A DNA stretch of 64,000 nucleotides, from NCBI RefSeq assembly GCF_040939455.1, contig NC_134124.1, positions 32,935,138-32,999,137 on the forward strand, given 5' to 3'. The position numbers were made by a program, and so were the translations under genes. Below the pieces are notes generated by a model, which was not told where the DNA came from, did not search any database, and saw nothing but the letters and a program-made list of their open reading frames with translations. This DNA is from Microcebus murinus. Taxonomy: Eukaryota > Chordata > Mammalia > Primates > Cheirogaleidae. The first letter of the stretch is position 1, and every line of letters begins with the position of its first letter. This document shows positions 56,661 to 64,000 of the stretch, one piece after another.

Positions 56661-59053
56661 CATACTCATTTTATTGCGCTTCACAGATACTCTGTTTTTA
56701 ACAAATGGAAAGTTTGTGGCAACCCTGCCTTGAGCCAGTCAGTTGGTACCATTTTTCCAATAGCACTTGCTCACTTCCTGTCTCTGTTTCACATTTTGGT
56801 AATTCTTGCAGCATTTCAAAATTTTCATTATTATTATATCGGTGATGGTGATCTGTGGTCAGTGATCTTTGATGTTACTGCTGTAATTTTTCTGGGGCAC
56901 CATGAACCATGCCCAGGTAAGACGACAGACTTCATTGGTAAATGTTGTGTGCATTCTCGCTGCTCCGGGAACAGACGTTCCCCCAGCTCTCTCCCTCTCC
57001 TCGGGGCTCCCTCTTCCCTGAGACATAACAGCATTGCAGTTAAGCCAATTCATAACCATACAGTGGCCTCTAGGTGTTCAAGTGAAAGGAAGACTTATTC
57101 AGCAAAACACATACTTTCATTGGTTAAAAAAAAAAAGAAAGGAAGACTTACACATCTTTCATTTTAAATCAAAAGCTTAGCAAGAAACGGGTGTCAAAAG
57201 TGGAGATAGGCCAAAAGCTAGGCCTCGTGTACCAGTTAGCCAAATTGTGAATGCAAAGGAAAAGATCTTGAAGGAAATTAAACATGCTAATCTAGTGACC
57301 ACAGAAATGATAAGAAAGTGAAACAGTTTTATTGCTGATATGGAGAAAGTCTGAGTGGTCTGGATCAAACCAGCCACAATATTCACTTAAGCCAAAGCCT
57401 AATCCAGAGCAAGGCTCTAACTCTCATCAGTTCTATGAAAGCTGAAAGAGGTGAGGACGCTGCAGAAGAAAAGTTGGAAGCTAGCAGAGGTTCATATGGC
57501 TGTCTCCATAATAAAAGTGCAAGGTGAAGAGGCAAGTGCTGATGTAGAAGCAGCAGCAAGTCATCCGAAAGATCTAGCCAAGATCATTAACGAAGGTGGC
57601 TATTTTAAATAGCAGATTTTCAGTGTAGATGACACAGATCTATTAGAAGAATATCCCATCTGGGACTTTCATAGCTAGACAGGACAGGTCATTGCCTGGC
57701 TTCAAAGAGCAGGCCGACTCTCTTATTAGGGAATAATGCAGCTGGTGACTTTAGGTTGAAACCAATGCTCATTTACCATTTTGAAAATCCTAAGAGCCTT
57801 TAGAATTATGCTAAATTGACTCTTCCTGTGCTCTAGAAATGGAACAACAAAGCCTGGGTGACAGCATATCTGTTTATAGCATGGTTTACTTAATATTTTA
57901 AGCTCACTGTTAAGACCTACTGCTCAGAAAAAAAAAAAAAAAAGATGCGTTTCAAAATATTATGGCTCATTGACAATGCACCTGGTCAGCTAAGAGCTCT
58001 GATGGAGGTGTACAAGAAGATTAATGTTTTCATGCCTGCCAACATAAAACATCTATTCTTCAGCCTGTGGATCAAGGAGTAATCTAAACTTTCAAATCTT
58101 ATGATTTAAGAGACACATTTTGTAAGGCTACAGTTACCATAGATAGTGATTCCTTGGATGGATCTGGGCAAATTACATTGAAAACCTTCTGGAAAGGATT
58201 CACTATTTTAGATACTGTTAAGGACATTTGTGATTGATGGGAAAAGATCAAAATATCAACATTAATAGGAATTTAGAAGAAATTGATTCCAACCCTCACA
58301 GATCACTCTGAGGGGCTCAAGACTCCAGTGGAGGAAGTCACTGCAGAAGTAGTGGAAATAGCAAAATAACTGACACTACACGTGGAGCCTGAACTTGTGA
58401 CTGAATTGCCATAATCTCATAACATTTGAATGGATGGAGAGTTGCGTTTCCTGGATGAGCAAAGAAAGTGGTTTTTCGAAATGAAATCTACTCCTGGTGA
58501 AGATGCTGTGAACATTGTTGAAATGACAACAAAGGATTTAGAATATTCCATAAACTTAGTTGATAAAGCAGCAGCAGCAGCATTTGAGAGGATTGACTCC
58601 AGTTTTAAAAGAAGTTCTACTATAGGTAAAATGCTATCAAACAGCATCACATGTTGCAGGGAAATCTTTTGGGAAAGGAAGAATCAATTGATGCGGCAAA
58701 CTTCATTGTTGCCTTATTGCAAGAAAATGCCACAGACACCCGACCTTTAGCAACCAACACCCCGGTCAGCAGCCAGCAATATCGAAGCAAGACCCTCCAC
58801 CAGCAAAAAGATTATAACTTGCTGAAGGCTCAGATGATCATTAGCATTTTTAGGCAATACAGTATGTTTAATTAAGGTAGTACATTTTTTAAAAACATAA
58901 TGCTATTGCACACTTAATAGACTACCGTATGGTGTAAACATAACTTTTATATGCACTGGGAAACCAGCAAATTTGTGTGACTGGCTTTATTGCAATATTC
59001 ACTTTATTATAGTGGTCTGGAACCAAACCTGTAATATCTACAAAGTATGCCTG
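56657..59053 (+). mobile_element. Tigger1 DNA transposon, nearly full length
   Basis: About 2.4 kb matches the Tigger1 (pogo/Tc1-mariner superfamily) element along its whole length as I recall it (about 2.4 kb). The left end reads GCATACTCATTTTATTGCGC and the right end AAGTATGCCTG followed by the TA target dinucleotide (59054-59055). The left TA has merged into a CA repeat. Inside lies a defunct transposase gene. Near 57086-57145 a short stretch containing GAAAGGAAGACTTA is repeated around an A-rich spacer, which is not in the element as I know it. Tigger1 is an old mammalian family that long ago stopped moving. This copy ends about 1.1 kb upstream of the DOCK2 exon at 60192. Confidence 0.93.
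57063..58844 (+). pseudogene. Tigger1 transposase, inactivated
   Basis: The normal start codon is replaced by GTG at 57063, and several stops and frameshifts break the frame. Recognisable pieces are the DNA-binding N-terminal part (around 57160-57300), the DDE domain region (around 57600-58300) and a C-terminal part. The last keeps 106 codons open at 58430-58750, reading [20 protein letters not shown] in its middle. The reading frame would end at TAG 58842-58844. The catalytic gene is dead, and no function in the host is suggested by the sequence. Confidence 0.88.
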
Positions 59054-59055
59054 TA

Positions 59056-59544
59056 TATATTTTATATTTGTTATATATTTTTTAACAAAAGATAACCTTT
59101 TTAAAAAAACAAACAAAGGCTGTAGATTCTAGTACTCCACAAGCTTGCCTTGGACTGGGCCACAGTGGATCTGTTTTCGGCCACAATGGCAGCCCCAGGG
59201 AAATGATGCAGGAGACAGCTGAGAATGGCTTCTCACCCCTGGTGGATTCGTGGCCAGTGCTTCCTTTACCAGGTTCCAGAATAGATCTCCCTAAATGCTG
59301 TTTGCAGATGTTAGTGCAAACAGAAAACCCACCCTGATATGGGCTCATAAAATCTGGGAGAAAGCAGAAAAGGCTGTGCTGGTGTCTGCTGGTGCACAAA
59401 AGGGTGTGGTGCTCGCATCTCTGCTCCCCGGGGCTCCTCTCCAAGTCCCCACCTTCATTTCCTTATTATTTGAGTTTTTCTGGCACTTAGTCTGCCTTGC
59501 AGATGAACGGTCTTATTACTTTTTCCTCCATGGACATTAATCTT
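59056..59544. other. intronic unique sequence after Tigger1
   Basis: No feature supported. Confidence 0.4.
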
Positions 59545-59665
59545 GTTTCCCAACTAGATTATAAACTCACAAAGAGCAAGGGCCATCTCTTCTCATTTCT
59601 TTTATCCCATACTGCCCTTAACAAGTGCCAGGCCCAGTAGGTGGTGGGTTCTCACTGGCTGATTC
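59545..59665 (+). repeat. L2 relic, sense 3' end
   Basis: ACTAGATTATAAACTCACAA and AGTGCCAGGCCCAGTAGGTG are the L2 terminus. Confidence 0.68.
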
Positions 59666-59704
59666 ATGGTGATCCAACAAATGATCCCTCTGCAGAGAAC
59701 TTTG

Positions 59705-59825
59705 GTACGTTTTAAGGTGCTATAGGAACCGTTTGATTCTTTTGATAATCTTCTTGGGGCAGCTATGGGTGGATTATTGTCCCATTTGACAGGTGAAACA
59801 ATTGGAGCTTATCCATGTAAAATTA
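59705..59825 (-). repeat. MIR relic, diverged
   Basis: TTGTCCCATTTGACAGGTGA followed by AACAATTGGAGC is the reversed core. The start overlaps worn 3' sequence. Confidence 0.6.
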
Positions 59826-60191
59826 TTTATCAGAAAATGAAACTCTCTCCAGGATCTTGATATAGGCTGGGTCTCCAGACACCAGTACAGGGCTCTTTCC
59901 CCCACGCACAAGCATCCAGATAGAAAATGGATCAAGTCTTATGTCTGGAGCTCCTATTATGGTCATAGGCATATAATAGTTAATCGATGAATGAGCCATA
60001 TGGAAAGCGTTCCTCATAGGGAAATCTCCCGTGCTGGTCTGGCAAGGAGAGATTCTCCATCCCTGGAGGAGCTTTGTGTCCCGGGCTGGGATGGTTGGGT
60101 GTTTTTCCAGTGTGAAGTCAAGAAAATGGAGATGGTGAATCTTATGGTGCTCTCTCTGCTGTTTCATGGTATTTTTCTTCATGTCTTATAG

Positions 60192-60512
<321 letters not shown>

Positions 60513-60539
60513 TAACCAATATTTGTTGAATCACAGACA

Positions 60540-60725
60540 TTTTGGAGCTTAAGAGCATGATTGATGGAGTCACACAGTCTTAGATTTGAATCCTCTCATA
60601 GGCCTCAGTTTCCCCATCTGTAAAGTGGGGATAATATCATGTATGTCACAGGGTTTAGAAGGGGTTACATGAGAGCACGGTAGTTCTCACATAGTAAGTG
60701 CTCAGTAAAAGATAGCTGTTGTTAT
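60540..60725 (+). repeat. MIR relic
   Basis: TTAGATTTGAATCCTCTCAT, CAGTTTCCCCATCTGTAAAG and AGTAAGTGCTCAGTAAAAGA follow MIR order. It lies 250 bases after the DOCK2 exon. Confidence 0.8.
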
Positions 60726-60809
60726 ATTAAGATCACAAATGCATAGAAGTTGGCCTCTGAGCCTGCTTCTTCCAGCTTCTAAGGACACAGGTGACATCAA
60801 GGATGGGTA

Positions 60810-60965
60810 ATAATGCTCAGCATTTTCATCATCAAGCATGTGATGAGCATTTATAAGGGCCAGGCTCTGTACTTGGCATCTGGGCACAGTATGCACCTAG
60901 TCCTCACAGTAGTCCTTGGAGGTGGATATGGTCCCCATTCTGCTGATAGGAAACTGGGAGGGAGA
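60810..60965 (-). repeat. MIR relic
   Basis: GATGAGCATTTATAAGGGCC, TCTGCTGATAGGAAACTGGG and TGTACTTGGCATCTGGGC mark a reversed MIR. Confidence 0.65.
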
Positions 60966-61084
60966 GTAATTTCCCCTAGAAACAAAGACTGCTGGAAAGG
61001 AACAAATGCCATTTCCAGAATTCTGCAATTCAGCTTAAAGCAGTGATTTTCAAATTATGTTCCTCATAGCGTCACTATCAGCCA

Positions 61085-61085
<1 letters not shown>

Positions 61086-61113
<28 letters not shown>
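61086..61113 (+). repeat. (CA)n microsatellite
   Basis: About 13 CA units in the intron between the two DOCK2 exons. Confidence 0.9.
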
Positions 61114-63539
<2,426 letters not shown>

Positions 63540-63662
63540 AAGGGCCCCATGCTCGGTTTAATGTTCTGGAACCATCATCTTGTAGTTCTTGATAATATTT
63601 GAACAGGGGGACTCACACTTTCATTTTGTACTGAGCCCTACAAACTGTGTAGCTGGTCATCC
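63540..63662 (+). repeat. old interspersed repeat, copy B
   Basis: AAGGGCCCCATGCTCGGTTT, then GTAGTTCTTGATAATATTTG, then CTTTCATTTTGTACTGAGCC and TGTAGCTGGTC match copy A at 56341 in the same orientation. Confidence 0.65.
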
Positions 63663-64000
63663 TTCTGTCTGTGCTCAGTCATGTCGAGTTGAGGTCGAGG
63701 CCACCTCTTACCCTGCGTGGGGCCCCTTCACTGTTTTCCAGCTGGTCAGTGACATCGTGGGGTTTGCCAAATCACATGAAGCACCTGGGAGATGCAGCAG
63801 TGGTCATTGTCTTCTCACCCTGCATCCAGATACACTCGGCTTCTCAGCATTGCCTACTTGTCCATACTTCTGTGACTTTGCATACGCTATGGCTCTGCCC
63901 GCATGTCTCTCTTCCCTTCTAGACCAGAGTCAAGGTGAAAGCAGCCTTCACATTCTTGACCACATAATCCTTTCTGGCCCTTTGTGAATCCTTCTAGGAC

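Larger units (their letters stand above)
1..60191 (+). other. DOCK2: DOCK2 large intron (left end outside window)
   Basis: No other exon with a recognisable product and matching splice sites was found to the left of 60192, so this stretch is taken as a single large intron. Its content is ancient repeats, simple repeats and unique sequence, as listed separately. In human, DOCK2 has a very large intron that hosts INSYN2B on the opposite strand, and this intron fits that place. A short unrecognised exon cannot be excluded by eye. Confidence 0.6.

Noticed and set aside
63671..63987. possible next DOCK2 exon
   Set aside because: The frames here do not contain the expected VFLRAIN-like continuation.

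Overview
The window is nuclear DNA from a mammal, most likely a strepsirrhine primate of lemur type. The main species clue is the single Alu (27911-28247, minus strand). It has the extra linker block containing AGTTGGCCAATTAATTTC that I associate with strepsirrhine Alus and not with human Alus. The rest fits a eutherian genome: many MIR and L2 relics, MER5/MER20 hAT elements, Tigger elements, a MaLR solo LTR, long simple repeats and no operon-like gene packing. The exact species cannot be fixed from this sequence.

Only two protein-coding exons can be supported, both on the plus strand near the right end (60192-60290 and 61980-62074). Each has proper splice sites, and joined in phase they encode part of the helical scaffold of a DOCK-A guanine nucleotide exchange factor. 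From memory the best match is DOCK2, the haematopoietic Rac activator. About 60 kb to their left is therefore read as one large DOCK2 intron, although I cannot exclude a further small exon there. In human, INSYN2B lies inside a DOCK2 intron on the opposite strand; no INSYN2B coding exon is recognisable here.

Layout: 1-15 kb is mostly unique or MIR-rich intron, with a MaLR solo LTR at 3.8-4.2 kb. 15-18 kb holds a Tigger-family element, a retroposed Y4 RNA copy and a MER20. 20-28 kb is MIR/L2-rich with a young-looking hAT MITE (23235-23457) inside an L2, followed by the Alu. 36.16-36.63 kb is a long CCTT/GGAA microsatellite with an internal duplication. 37 kb has a short Tigger MITE. 43-45 kb is a run of antisense L2 sequence interrupted by TG and CACT repeats. 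47.8-48.1 kb is a MER20 abutting a GATA/GACA repeat. 56.6-59.05 kb is an almost complete Tigger1 with a dead transposase gene, next to a long CA repeat and just upstream of the first exon.

I see no undescribed multi-gene system. The window is intron with one nested retroposed small RNA gene, several datable transposon insertions and a few stretches that could be regulatory. The long open frames within 36034-36733 are artefacts of the CCTT repeat.
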